Origin: Datnioides undecimradiatus
Lineage: Eukaryota; Chordata; Actinopteri; Lobotiformes; Datnioididae
Length of the DNA: 64,000 nucleotides
Direction of reading: 5' to 3'
Assembly (NCBI GenBank): GCA_008933995.1
Contig: WARS01000090.1
Location: 1,745,501 to 1,809,500, forward strand
The notes under the pieces were generated by a model that ran no database searches, was not told the DNA's origin, and saw nothing but the letters and a program-made list of their open reading frames with translations. Made by a program: the position numbers and the translations under genes. Positions 1-10,225 of this stretch are shown here, piece after piece; the stretch's first letter is position 1; each line of letters begins with the position of its first letter.

Positions 1-797
1 TGAGCAGTTAACACCTTAACTTGATAATTAAGAAATAAGAAGAAAATCTGATATCTTCATTGCTTTTTATAGTAAACCATTGCTGTGGCTGGTTGTCTTA
101 TGTTGAGTAGAGTCTTTGCTACGGCCCAGTTTGCATCATCCTTAAAATTTTAGGTTTTTTTAATATTTTTAAATATGTTTTAATGCCATCACGGCTTGTT
201 TGAATTGTGTAATCCTGCAGTCTGAGCATCAGGTCTGCCTTCGCCTCTGTCAGAGTTGCCCTTTTTGCTGTGGGTGCTGCAGTGCAGACCTTTCAAATCA
301 GTCTGCGCTTGAAAGACATTACGTTGCAAAACCAGAACACCTTGACAAAAACAATGCAGACTAAGTGCTCACACTGATTTATTACAGAACATGCACGGCT
401 GTGATTTACTCCCATGACATGCAGAAATGAACGGAAACTAATGAGTGTCTGGACAAAAAGGACAAGTGCCAAATCTTAGTCTGCACAGCATTAAAAGTGC
501 ACACAATGCGTAGTTAAGGAGCTAAAAGTAAAGTTTTAAAACTATAAATTGCATTACAGCAAAGCAATATTGAAACTCTGACCAACATCATAGACAGCTA
601 AGTCCTCACTGTGATGAACTGCATATCTCAGTCAGTGCAAACTGGTGTGCCTTGAGATATGCACATCATTAATGGGATAAAACATGCAAAAGTACAGTGT
701 GGTCCCTTTACGACACAGCCAGTGAGTTCAGGTTCAGCGTCCGAGTGATGGTCACAGCCACGGCCAGGTTTGACTTATCACTTCCTCTTCCACAGAG
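1..797 (+). other. dtd1: dtd1 intron (5' end outside window)
   Basis: No coding sequence is recognised here. It is AT-rich intronic sequence leading into the pyrimidine-rich acceptor CTTCCTCTTCCACAG. The upstream dtd1 exons lie before position 1. Confidence 0.7.
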
Positions 798-1031
798 TGC
801 GCAAGATCCTGAACCTGCGGCTGTTCGAAGACGAGAACGGTCGAGCGTGGAGCAAAAGCGTCATGGACATGGACTTTGAGGTGCTGTGCGTGAGTCAGTT
901 CACGCTGCAGTGCATACTGAAAGGAAACAAGCCAGACTTCCACTTGGCCATGCCCGCAGAGTTGGCCCAGCCCTTCTACAGCAGCATCCTGGAGAACATG
1001 AGGAGTGCCTACAAGCCAGAGCTCATTAAGG
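798..1031 (+). CDS. dtd1: dtd1 internal coding exon (catalytic core)
   Basis: Reads VRKILNLRLFEDENG... through SQFTLQCILKGNKPDFHLAMP to PELIK, the central DTD core. The donor is AAGG|GTGGGT, leaving one base for the next exon. The acceptor is a tandem CACAGAG. Cutting after the second AG (exon from 798) completes a Val codon, and the conserved Met-Val before RKIL then fits. Cutting after the first AG (exon from 796) would force the preceding codon to end in A. The 5' edge is therefore uncertain by 2 nt. Confidence 0.93.
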
Positions 1032-2779
1032 GTGGGTGAACCGATGACTCGGCCATCTTCGCTGTCCCACTTTAGATTCCTACAGAGGCGTCTTCCTGCT
1101 GCTCTTGGACCTTTTAGACAAGAGCTGATAAAAAACTGAATTTGCGCTTTTTTTTTTTATTTGTTTTTGCCAGATTTTCACATTTATTGCTGAACACTTT
1201 TAAAGTCAGCCGAAGGTCAGATATTGATTAGCGTGTAGCCGTCGTTTATTTCTGAGAATATGATGTATTTTGTAACATTAAAGCAACAAGAGCAGAAAGA
1301 ACAGCTCTGTGTGCCCACAGCTGCTTGTTCCTGAGCCAGCTGAAAGCAGAAGCGTCGTGGGTCACCGTTCACGCCGCTCGTTTCTAAGTTTGGATCGGCG
1401 CCCCGGCCACACGTTATTTAACTGCCTGTATTCCCATCTTCCCGTAGTGAGGTTATGGCTGTTTGGGGTGTGGGAGGTGTGGATTATCGGCGCCGTGACG
1501 CGGTGACGGTGGCAGCGAATTGGGTCGGCCCACCGGGGAGCAGGTGCGGAGAACACCTTGTCCCAGCAAGGGACGCATAAGGCTTCCTAATTAGTCCCCT
1601 CCTCCAGAGGGGAAATATGATGATGCGGCGCTTTTCCACCACGGCCCACAGCTTCATTGTGCAGATGGTGTCATTAATCTCGCGGACCCAGTGGAAGAAA
1701 GGAGAACATTTAAGTTGAAACTTCCTGTCCTCCTACAGCCCCTTCGTCTTTTGTCCCCAATGTCTCAAGGCTCCAACGTAATCCTGCATCCATATGAAAC
1801 ATGGGCTGCCAATGCAGACTCCACCTATTAATACTGGGAAGTGTTGTGATTAACTGGGCCACTTATATTAGATAGTGGACTGCAGGCTAGCTTACCCTGG
1901 TGATCTCAGTGTCTCATTCCTCATGTTTTGTAAGATGTGTCTCTGTCCACTCTCGTGTTTTCAGACGGGAAGTTCGGGGCCTACATGCAGGTTCACATTC
2001 AAAACGACGGACCTGTTACCGTTGAACTGACGTCACCCACTGGTCCCACAGACCCCAAACAGGTACGTTACGCAGAGTAAGATCTTATCTTAGGCTCATT
2101 TTACCGATGCTGTCAGCTTGTTTTCTCAGTTGTTATGGTGACTGCTCAGGTGCAGCTCATGCACTTTTAAAAAGCTAGAAATCAGACATTTCATTGTTTA
2201 ATCATTTTTTAGCAAGTTATATGCAATCCAACAAATATATATATATATACACACACACACCAGAACCATCTGCATCTCCCTGCACAAACTGAACTCGAGC
2301 ATTATAAGTTGTTACCCACTTCAAGCATTCGTTGCATTACCTATTTTAACCACCAGGTGGCGACATTCGCTCTTCTGTTGTGTGCAGTCGCTCTTGTTTC
2401 TGGTGTAAAACGTCAACACACTTTTCTTTTTAATGAGCCTGATGATTCTTGTGCAGCATTTCTGGAATTAAGCTGATTTATTATTATGTTTAGTTTATTT
2501 TCCATCATCACCGACTGATCTAATTATTATCCAGGTGCACGCGATGCATCTGATGAAAGAAAATAAATGTTGTTCTTGGAAGTTCAAGCAAAAAAAAACA
2601 ACAACTTTAAATGCCCGGCAGAAACCGCCGTGTCCTTGCCAAGATCGACGTCTGCCATCGCCACCTCTTCTCCAGCCCCGTGGAGTGGGGCTGATTCACC
2701 GAGTGTTCTCGCTCAGTCAGCCCCGTGGTGAAGCTGAAAGCGCGCCCGATTTGGCTTTCTCGGGCATACGTCTGCGCGA

Positions 2780-2811
<32 letters not shown>

Positions 2812-5135
2812 GCGCGCAGGTTACAGGGTGTTATATGTTGGCTTCAGATGATTGGCACCGCAGCCGACATGCACAGGCGTCGGGGAGCTCGCAGTTGCCC
2901 CTTTGTGGTTACCCTCTGCAGCGCCTGTCAGCATGGGAGCCGACCTGGCCTGCTACCGACATGCTCACCCTGCTCATTGCAATACAGTGTGTGCCCCAGG
3001 GCGAATTTAAATATATATGTATATATACTTTTTAAATTTTAAAACTGTGAGAAGAGAAAGGGTTAATATCGTGTCACTGGGAGTACACAACGTGAGGCAG
3101 GACTGCTGGGCGTCACCTCAGGTCTCTCGTGATGGTCTCTTAGGATTAGCGCTAACCAAAAGACGCTCAGAGCAAAATGATTTTAGCAAAGCCTTGCCAG
3201 AACAGCTGGTTGTGTTTGACAACATTCGACATTTAAAAAGTTTGGCGTCTTGTGCAAAAAGATAAAATGGTTCTGTTCATAAAGAAAGATATGGACAACA
3301 ACCATGCTAGCTGCTCTGTGAGGCTGTGAGCTAAATGCTAATATTAGCTAGCACTGGGCGACATGGACAAAATGAAATATCACTAAGTATTTTAACAAAT
3401 ATGTTGATATCGATTGATGATATTGATCACTATTTGTACTTTCACAACACATTCACACATTAAGAGTTTAGATAATCATCAGTATTATAACTAAGCGAGT
3501 GAGGCAAAGTGAGGCAGTCGGTCAGTTCAGGATTTCACGTCAGTTTACTGTAACTCAGCCTTTAAACCGGGAAAAGATAACATTCGTGTGACTTCATAGT
3601 ATTTGGATAACTCAAATATAAATATAGTATCCTCACTGTGACAACGCTAGCATATTGAGCTGTTGAGCCCTTGCCGCAGTCTTAGTTTAGCCTTTAGCAA
3701 CCAGGCAGTGTTAGCCTGTTAGCTAAGTAAAAGCCAGCAAGGGAAAGTGATGAAAATAAACATAGAAGCCACTGACGTTTAGGTGTCTGACATGCATGTC
3801 GCTGATGTTGCTGTGCTTCCTGCACCAGTAGCTCTGCTGGTTCTGCCCTTAAAGGGATAAATAGTTCACACAGCCCCACCCCAGAAATCCCAAACCATCG
3901 CTTTGAGTCCGAAGTGTTTACTGAACTGAATAAAAAGCTACAATAATGTTTAATTACAGCACATAAACCACCATTTATATGCAGCTTACAGCTATTTTCT
4001 AAAAGGCAGCATTCCCGTGTAGCGTTGAGCAGGGCAGTACAACCACATGCTAGTAAGCAACGAGGATATTAAACCATGCAAACATCCCGAGCCTCACGCT
4101 AACAGGGACACACCTCTCTTGGGCTCTTGCTTCAGCCGTTTGAAAGACGTTCATATATCCGTCTTCCTGAATCGATTCCGGTCACTTCTGCAAAAACCCG
4201 GGCCAGCGTCCTCATGCTTTGGCTCCGGGCCTTTTTGTGGCTGCTCTCCCCCCTCGGTGGGCTTGGTTGCTAGCCCAAAGGGAGGGACATTAAGCGGTCC
4301 TCAGAATTTTAATCTTGTCTGTTTGGGATGTTTTGCTGTGGGGGCCGAGGAGCCAAAGCCAAGGCTGAACATGAGGCATAAAAGGCCAGCCAATAGGCTA
4401 AGCTTGGCACAGGGCGGGGGGGTGGATGAAGCAACGGCCAACAGACACTGTCCCTTTCTTTCCATGAATCAGGGATTTAGTCCGCTGCAGGGTCAAGCGG
4501 CCACAAACAATGGTGTTATCCAGAGCAATGAAAATCATCCTGTTTGGATGCTCTCTTCGGGGAGGCTGAGCGGCTGCGATCGGCGGCAGAGGGGTCCCGA
4601 GTTTTTCCTGTTTGCGCACCTGATATTTCGCTCTGGGGCGTGGGCTGAAACCCAACGCACACAGAGAAGTTATATAATGTTTGATCGTCGAGTTTGATTA
4701 ATATGTTTGTTTTCCGCGCCCGGTTCGTGTTCAGATGTTGACAACATGTGCCCGCCCGTTTGGTTTTTAGCACCAGATGTTACATCGTCAACAAAGACAG
4801 TAGGTGGCTGGTTTGATGCTACAGCACGCTAACGTCTTGGAATGGGAATAACACGCCATTTATTTTTTTTTGCGCTCTTTGAATAATGCAACGCCTTACG
4901 CAACGCTTTGGATTTTTAAAATGACATTTAGTTCATAAATATTTACCCGGCAGCCATAAAAGTTTCAGCGTCTGTGTTTACAGGCCCTCTCTCAGATGAT
5001 GGGTAGCGTACCTACTTCACCATTACTGTTGTGGTGTTTTATGGGCCGTGAAGAATACAATGAGAAAAGAGGCAGGGGCGCGTTTGATTGGACTAGTGAC
5101 TGGTCGTGCTGAGTGGCACCGGGAAGGGCTGTTTT

Positions 5136-5183
<48 letters not shown>

Positions 5184-6500
5184 CGGCGGACAGAGCCCGC
5201 AGTCGCAACAATGGACTCATTGAAGTGATCATATGACGACCCAGAATAGCTGAAAACGAGGAGAGAGGAGCCGCGCAGACGAGTCAGAGTGTTGGTCCGC
5301 GGCGGCTGACGTGTCTCTCCTCCTCTGTTTAATTAATTGTACTAATTCGCATGCACGTTGGGACCTTTGGGCGAATACTGAGCGTGCTGCAAAGGTCATG
5401 ATCTGCAAGTCATGATGCAGCATGTTCATGGTGTGTGCCTCAGCCCGCTGAGCCACCGGGAGCCCGGGGACTGATAAGGTTTCGGTTACAGTTCACGCAG
5501 AGTTGAGCCAACAATGTATTTTTAATATGTTTTTCTAGCTGGAGTGTCGTGGTGAAAATTGAGAAACATGCATGTTAAACACGCGCTTAAAGCCTTGAAT
5601 AGTCACTTTGTTCTTAGTCTCCAGGTGACGATTAAACTCAAATAAAAAAAGTGATTCTCCAGGTATTCTTTAGTGTTTCACACTCAAAACTCAGCTCATC
5701 TGATCCAGCAGGAGTCGGCGTGGTTCACACATTTGTTTGTGATTTCACCTTTTACTAAAGTGACCCAGTTCACTTCAAAACCAGAGAGAGGAGCTTCAAG
5801 AAACACAAATACGCTCTTAGCAAGAGAGCGTTTCTTGGAAAAGCAAACAAAACTGTTCTGACTTTCCCAGAAAGCGTTGGGTTTGTCTGTGTCAGTTAGG
5901 TTTTATTTGGGTAGCGCCTTTCAAAACACAGGTTACGAGGCGCTTTACAAATGGATAAGGGAGAACAAAACGTGACGGTGAAAGTAGAACAGCGACAGAA
6001 CGACAAGCGTGAAAAGCATCGCGGAGCAAAATAATGTGCATGATAACTCTAAAATAACAATATCTAGAAAAAAGAATAAGTCTTCAGCTTGAAACACCCA
6101 CAGGTGCTCACAATTTAGAAAAACAACAACAGCAGGTCGTATTTGAAACATCAGACCCGACTCGCCCGGTAAGCTGAATCCTACACTTCCCACAATGCAC
6201 CTCTTCTTTCATCAGACCCTCCTGCACGCTTAGACTACCAGCCCCAGGGTCATGTTTTGTTTTTTACCTGCTGCAGAAATCAACTTCCTGTCTGCAAACG
6301 CCGCGGCAACATCTCGCCGCCATCCTTCACCCAGAAGAGCCGTTAATTGGCTAATTAGCTACTTAGTTTGTAACGAGCTAGAATGAAGTAGAGCGGGTAA
6401 AGCCAGGATATCACAAATTTAATTTAATTTACAACAAGAGTCTGTTTGTCTCTTTAAATGTTGAATAGAGCTTTTTCATTTAAATAAATCAGTATGTATT

Positions 6501-6538
<38 letters not shown>

Positions 6539-6662
6539 AGCGCAATACTAGGGACATGTAAGATATCAAGAGAACCCTCAAGCTCCCAGGCCTGGTAGAG
6601 GACCCGAGCTTGGTAGAGGAGGATGAGGGCGAGATGGGGAATTTAAAAAAAAAAATATATAT

Positions 6663-6696
<34 letters not shown>

Positions 6697-7431
6697 ATGT
6701 ACTCATTTTAGTTCTAGTTCTATATTTATATTTATCTTATTTTGTTTTTTATCTTTTTTTATCTTTTTTGTGCTGTTGCAATGACAACATTTCCCTCAGG
6801 GGTTTAATAAAGTACTTCTATTCTATTCTATTCTATTCTATTCTATTCTATTCTATATTGAACCATCACACATATGGATACACAAGAGCAGATGTGTCTA
6901 GTTGCAGAATTATTAAAAGCCATAGAAGTAAACGGTGATGTACGCATATGTAGATGATCTAATATATGTTATTTATGTAAATACAGTTTAGTTCAAGCTT
7001 CACTGTTCTGCAAACACAAGATAACACACAAAACTCATCAAATTCAGGCGCATTCATGTGTGGATGTTTCCTCAGTGCTCTTAAGGGCAGTGTCGAGGCA
7101 GAATCCAAGCATCTTTATTATTCATGTCGTGCGTCCTATAGAAAACTGTTTGTGTCATCTCCTTTTACAGGTTTGTACACGTTAAGGTAAAGTGACGTGA
7201 CACTGAACTGCAAGTCAAAGGTTGGGTTTCACGAACCGAGCTTTTCCTCCTGTCCTGCTTCGTGCGTTTCCGCAGCTGTCAAAGCAGGAGAAGCAGCAGC
7301 AGAGGAAGGAGAAGACGCGCTCCAAGGGCCCCTCGGAGTCGAGCAGGGAGAAAGGAGCCCAGCGCTACCGACAGGACCCCAATGCTAGCAGTGGAGCTGA
7401 GGGCGACGTGTCGTCAGAGAGGGAGCCCTAG
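798..7431 (+). CDS. dtd1: D-aminoacyl-tRNA deacylase 1 (dtd1), 3' part only
   Basis: DTD hydrolyses D-amino acids (e.g. D-Tyr) from mischarged tRNAs, a chirality-proofreading step. The vertebrate protein is also known as DUE-B. Three coding exons join in phase: 798-1031, 1965-2062 and 7276-7431, giving ~162 residues and a TAG at 7429-7431. Both family signatures are visible: SQFTLQ (strand/active-site motif) in the first exon and NDGPVT, the Gly-cisPro motif that excludes L-amino acids, in the second. The last exon is the Lys/Gln-rich then Ser/Glu-rich eukaryotic tail, ending SSGAEGDVSSEREP as in human DTD1. Vertebrate DTD1 is ~209 aa, so roughly the first 45 codons lie upstream of position 1. 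No frameshift or stop is seen. Downstream neighbour slc24a3 on the same strand matches human gene order. Identity is from recalled family sequence, not a search. Confidence 0.95.
1032..1964 (+). other. dtd1: dtd1 intron, 933 nt
   Basis: Bounded by GTGGGT and TTTTCAG. Short reading frames around 1309-1556 have no family resemblance. A GC-richer patch at 1360-1550 has no exon signals that I can defend. Confidence 0.75.
1965..2062 (+). CDS. dtd1: dtd1 coding exon with Gly-cisPro motif
   Basis: The acceptor is TTTTCAG|AC. The exon reads DGKFGAYMQVHIQNDGPVTVEL then a Ser/Thr/Pro-rich stretch ending DPKQ, with donor CAG|GTACGT. Length 98 nt (2 + 32 codons) fits the phase of the previous exon. NDGPVT is the invariant NxGPxT motif of the DTD active site. 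Confidence 0.95.
2235..2261. repeat. (AT)n(AC)n compound microsatellite
   Basis: About seven AT units run directly into about six AC units in the dtd1 intron. Confidence 0.9.
2350..2362 (+). promoter_or_regulatory. CTCF-like motif
   Basis: CCACCAGGTGGCG matches the core of the vertebrate CTCF consensus (CCASYAGRKGGCRS type). Single-motif evidence only. Confidence 0.3.
2780..2817. repeat. (GT)n microsatellite with GCGTGTGCGCGC end
   Basis: Thirteen uninterrupted GT units followed by alternating GC/GT, purine-pyrimidine throughout. It produces spurious Val/Cys-repeat reading frames. Confidence 0.9.
5137..5181. repeat. (GT)22 microsatellite
   Basis: An uninterrupted dinucleotide tract in the dtd1 intron, likely length-polymorphic. 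Confidence 0.95.
6506..6533. repeat. (TA)14 microsatellite
   Basis: Flanked by T-run and A-run, so it can fold on itself. It borders the retroelement-like segment that follows. Confidence 0.9.
6540..6856 (+). mobile_element. 3' end of a non-LTR retrotransposon (LINE/SINE tail) with (TTCTA)8
   Basis: The segment at ~6735-6815 runs through GTGCTGTTGCAATGACA, TTTCCCTCAGGGG and TTTAATAAAGTACTTC into eight perfect TTCTA units (6816-6855). An A/T-rich 3' UTR, an internal AATAAA and a terminal short tandem repeat are the hallmark of L2/CR1-type or dependent SINE tails in fish. The stretch 6541-6650 (CCAGGCCTGGTAGAGGACCC...) and the (TA)n at 6666-6693 probably belong to the same insertion. No reverse-transcriptase coding remains, so the copy is 5'-truncated. 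The exact family and 5' boundary are unknown. Confidence 0.7.
7276..7431 (+). CDS. dtd1: dtd1 terminal coding exon (basic/acidic tail)
   Basis: The acceptor is TTTCCGCAG|CTG. The exon encodes LSKQEKQQQRKEKTRSKGPS..., then SSGAEGDVSSEREP and TAG. This C-terminal extension is specific to animal DTD1 and is the region described as phosphorylated in DUE-B. It is not part of the bacterial deacylase fold. 51 codons plus stop. Confidence 0.95.
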   Translation: MSKQEKQQQRKEKTRSKGPSESSREKGAQRYRQDPNASSGAEGDVSSEREP

Positions 7432-7586
7432 GTCGGCGGGGTGAGGGAGATACACGCAAACACACGCAGGACGCGCTCATACACACACCAGTTTACAGGT
7501 GCCTTAAACATCACAGATATCCTATTTATTGTGTTCCTTTGCACAACAAAAACATACATGTCTTAAAGCTGTTCACGTCTTTTTGG

Positions 7587-7600
7587 CCACTTGGGGGCAG
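7587..7600 (+). promoter_or_regulatory. CTCF-like motif in dtd1 3' UTR
   Basis: CCACTTGGGGGCAG, one position off the common CTCF core. Plus orientation. Confidence 0.3.
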
Positions 7601-7722
7601 CGCATCAGTCTGAAGACGCAGCGTCAACAGCTTTTCAAGGAGGTGCAGCTAATATGTTAGCGAACAACTGCCGATTCAGGCCTAAACTAGACGCCTAAAC
7701 TTTGCACATAAACCAATGAATT

Positions 7723-7728
7723 AATAAA
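7723..7728 (+). terminator. dtd1: Candidate dtd1 polyadenylation signal
   Basis: AATAAA, 292 nt after the dtd1 stop, followed by a T/G-containing stretch (CATTGTTATTGAG). It is the only canonical hexamer in the first few hundred bases after the stop, so the 3' UTR is probably ~310 nt. No cDNA support is available. Confidence 0.5.
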
Positions 7729-8689
7729 ATCGATGCATTGTTATTGAGAAACAAAACATAATATTGCGATACTCAAACGAGGAGATGTATATTCCTACGT
7801 CCCTAATTAGCGTTTAATTTCAGTTCATGCTGGCGATCGTGAAAAACCTATCCGCTCGTGAAGCTGCTGAATGCTTCACCGTGTTCGCCAGCTAGTTTCT
7901 AACTTCGTCCGTCTACCATTTGGTGCTGGGCAGGTGGCGGATTTATCAGAGCTTTCTTCTTCTTCTTCTTTTATTTTTTCTTTTTCTGAGAACAGCTGCC
8001 TGCTGTCGCTTGAACAAGGTTGCTGTGAGCGAGCGACGAGACGGAACCACCAAAACAGTAAAGCTGCCGGGCCATAAAACCAAAACATTGATTTAAACGA
8101 CGCCATAAAGCTTCAGCAGAGCCGAGGGGAAGTGCAGGGGTTGGTTGGTAATGATTTATGGGTTCATTCCTTTGAGCAGCAGCTTTAACGTGACCGTTTT
8201 ACATCATTAATATAAGAATATTCATTGGTGCAGCTTTAATAAGCGCAAAACAGAGCGAATGAGCTCTGACTCATAACGATCAGATCAGCAAATAAGAGGA
8301 AAACTTGTATGAAAGCACATTATAACCCCTGTTTTTCATTACAGCGTAAATACAGTATTGAGCAAAACACTTTATTTGCTATATTTTAGCATGTTAGAAG
8401 GTTTAAAGGCTTAACAGTAACTTTACAATTTCCGTTTTTTCGTTTTTAAGCAAAGCATAAATGTGAGAGTTCCTAAATTCAGCGGCGGGCGCTTTAAAAA
8501 ACGTCTCGAGGACAGTTTGATTGTTCATTTCTGCAGGAGCCGTGATGGCGCCCGAACACCTGAGTCAGACACAACATTCAGAAAGTGTACAGCTGGGCCT
8601 TCTTGCAAGAGATCGCACAGTTTTTTGGGGGGGGTGTTTTTTTTTTTTGTATTTTGCACCGTCAACAAACACAGTTGCCCTCAAAAAAT

Positions 8690-9340
8690 AGCTCCCTCCC
8701 ATTTATTATATTAGCGTATTGTGTCAAGCGCAATATGGCGGCTAAACGCGCAGCGGGAGGAGAAGGAACAAGAGCGGCGGCGTCGTTTCGCATTCACCTC
8801 GGCAACTCTTGTTTTCCCACTTCTCCTTCTCCCGCCTGCGCCTGCTCTCTTTGTTGGTGTTGACATTGCGGCGAAGCTCGGCAACGTTCGTGAGAGACAG
8901 ACCTGTTTGTTTCTCGTTCTGCGGTTCGTATTGCGGGGACGAGGAGGGAGAGGGAGGAGGGATCGTGTTGGGGGGGTTGCTCTTATTTGCCTTCGGTATT
9001 TGTTTACTCGTGCAAAAAACAGAGGAGTTCTGGGAGAATAGAGACGGCGAGGCATTGAGTCAGCTCCCTGCGCGTCCCTTCTGCTCTCCCTGCTGAGGCG
9101 GCTGCTGCTGGCTCCCGTGGCACAGCCCTCTCCCCGTGTGAACTCTCCGGCAGGCACGCACATTAGTGGATACGCCGTCGAGCTGGGACTGCAAGCGCCC
9201 TTTAACAGCGGCCGCATACTTCCTGTCTCCGTGCCGACACGCACTCGGACCCATTGGTTCTGTGAGCTGCATAAAGAGAGAAGCACGACGTCTGACACCC
9301 AGTATGAACGTCTGCAATTCACCACTGATGCTCGCATGTA
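8690..9340. promoter_or_regulatory. CpG-rich promoter-like patch with YY1 motif
   Basis: CpG density rises sharply over 8,720-9,240. CAATATGGCGGC at 8731-8742 is a textbook YY1 site of the kind found just downstream of housekeeping start sites, where its ATG often serves as the start codon. That ATG (8735) opens a 42-codon Ala/Arg-rich frame closing at 8863. An ETS-type ACTTCCTG lies at about 9218-9225. It could be a start for an unannotated RNA or an alternative start of slc24a3. Direction and product are unknown. Confidence 0.35.
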
Positions 9341-10180
9341 GGACCTTTTAGTCCTATCTTAGACTGTTCCACACCAGGGGGGCCCTCCACTGTAATCCCC
9401 AAGTGCATGTTGGGTAAATATGTGCCCCAAGACATGGAGGCTTCTGCACCTTGTTACATAAAGCCCTTTTGTCTGACGGAGAGCCAGAGCGAACGGGATG
9501 GGGGGAAAGAAAGAAAGAGAGATGCAGAAAAACAAAAAACTTCTGGAAGCGTCTGCGTGGAGGCGGGAGGAGAGGCGGAAGAGGGGAAATGTGGATGTAA
9601 GAGCGATGTCAGACAAGGGGCTTGCTTGCTTGGCTCTGTCGCTGCATATTTTAAAGAGGGAATTGGTGTTCCCGAGGTTTGCTTTGCATGACTTAAACAT
9701 GAGCAGCGTGTGCTTGCCTCAGAATGAGCAACCTGCGACAGTCCTCCGTTATCTTCTCCGGTCCTGCTTCCTTCCTGTCGCTGCTGTTTCTGATTTGGAC
9801 GTAAACAGCTTGCATCAAGGGGCTTTTCGTCGCTTGTCAGGCTGTTATGAGCGAATTCGGGGGCCCCACTTTGCTGATTTGCCGTTTGCAAATCACCCGT
9901 CGGACATATATTCAGACACTAGAAGCAACTACTTTAAAAGTTTTATGTGGATGCCTTCACAGCGCAGAGCCTTTTTTATATTTAATAAACCTCACAGTCG
10001 CATCCTCTGACTAAATCTACGGATAAGCTGCAGATACAGTGGTAATTCCCCTTTTCTGTCACCTTCATCACTAAGTTTGTGTTTCCGTATCTGCTGGATC
10101 TGTGAGTTTCTAACATGTCAAGGTGTTCACCGTAACGTCTTTTAAGAGGTGGTAGCCCCCCGACACGCTTTTAACTCGTT

Positions 10181-10225
10181 ACGCTGCCCTCTAGTGGCCA
10201 AAACCATCAATTAATGCAGCTTTAA
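10181..10225 (-). repeat. Short dispersed repeat copy carrying a CTCF-like core
   Basis: CTGCCCTCTAGTGG (10184-10197) is, on the minus strand, CCACTAGAGGGCAG, a full CTCF-type match. It continues as GGCCAAAACC...ATGCAGCTTTAATT. The same arrangement (core, GGCCAA, then GCAGCTTTAAT) recurs at 15021-15065, so both are probably copies of one dispersed family. Confidence 0.45.

Larger units (their letters stand above)
2063..7275 (+). other. dtd1: dtd1 last intron, 5.2 kb
   Basis: Bounded by GTACGT and CCGCAG. It contains a CTCF-like site (2350), (GT)n tracts at 2780 and 5137, two (TA)n tracts and a retrotransposon tail (6540-6856). Degenerate fish-type dispersed repeats are likely at ~3300-3430 (GCTAAATGCTAA, then a GCACTGGGCGACATGG-like stretch) and ~5895-5960 (TAGCGCCTTTC...GGCGCTTTACA). 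The reading frames at 2535-3042 and 4047-4697 are not genes. Confidence 0.7.

Noticed and set aside
2535-3035. 166-codon plus-strand frame with a Cys-Val run
   Set aside because: The run is a translated (GT)n microsatellite; intronic.
4047-4697. 216-codon plus-strand frame
   Set aside because: Inside the dtd1 last intron, no protein-like features or splice context.
8711-9337. 208-codon minus-strand frame, Arg-rich
   Set aside because: Open because of the CpG-rich patch; no recognisable domain and unsupported by splice or start signals.
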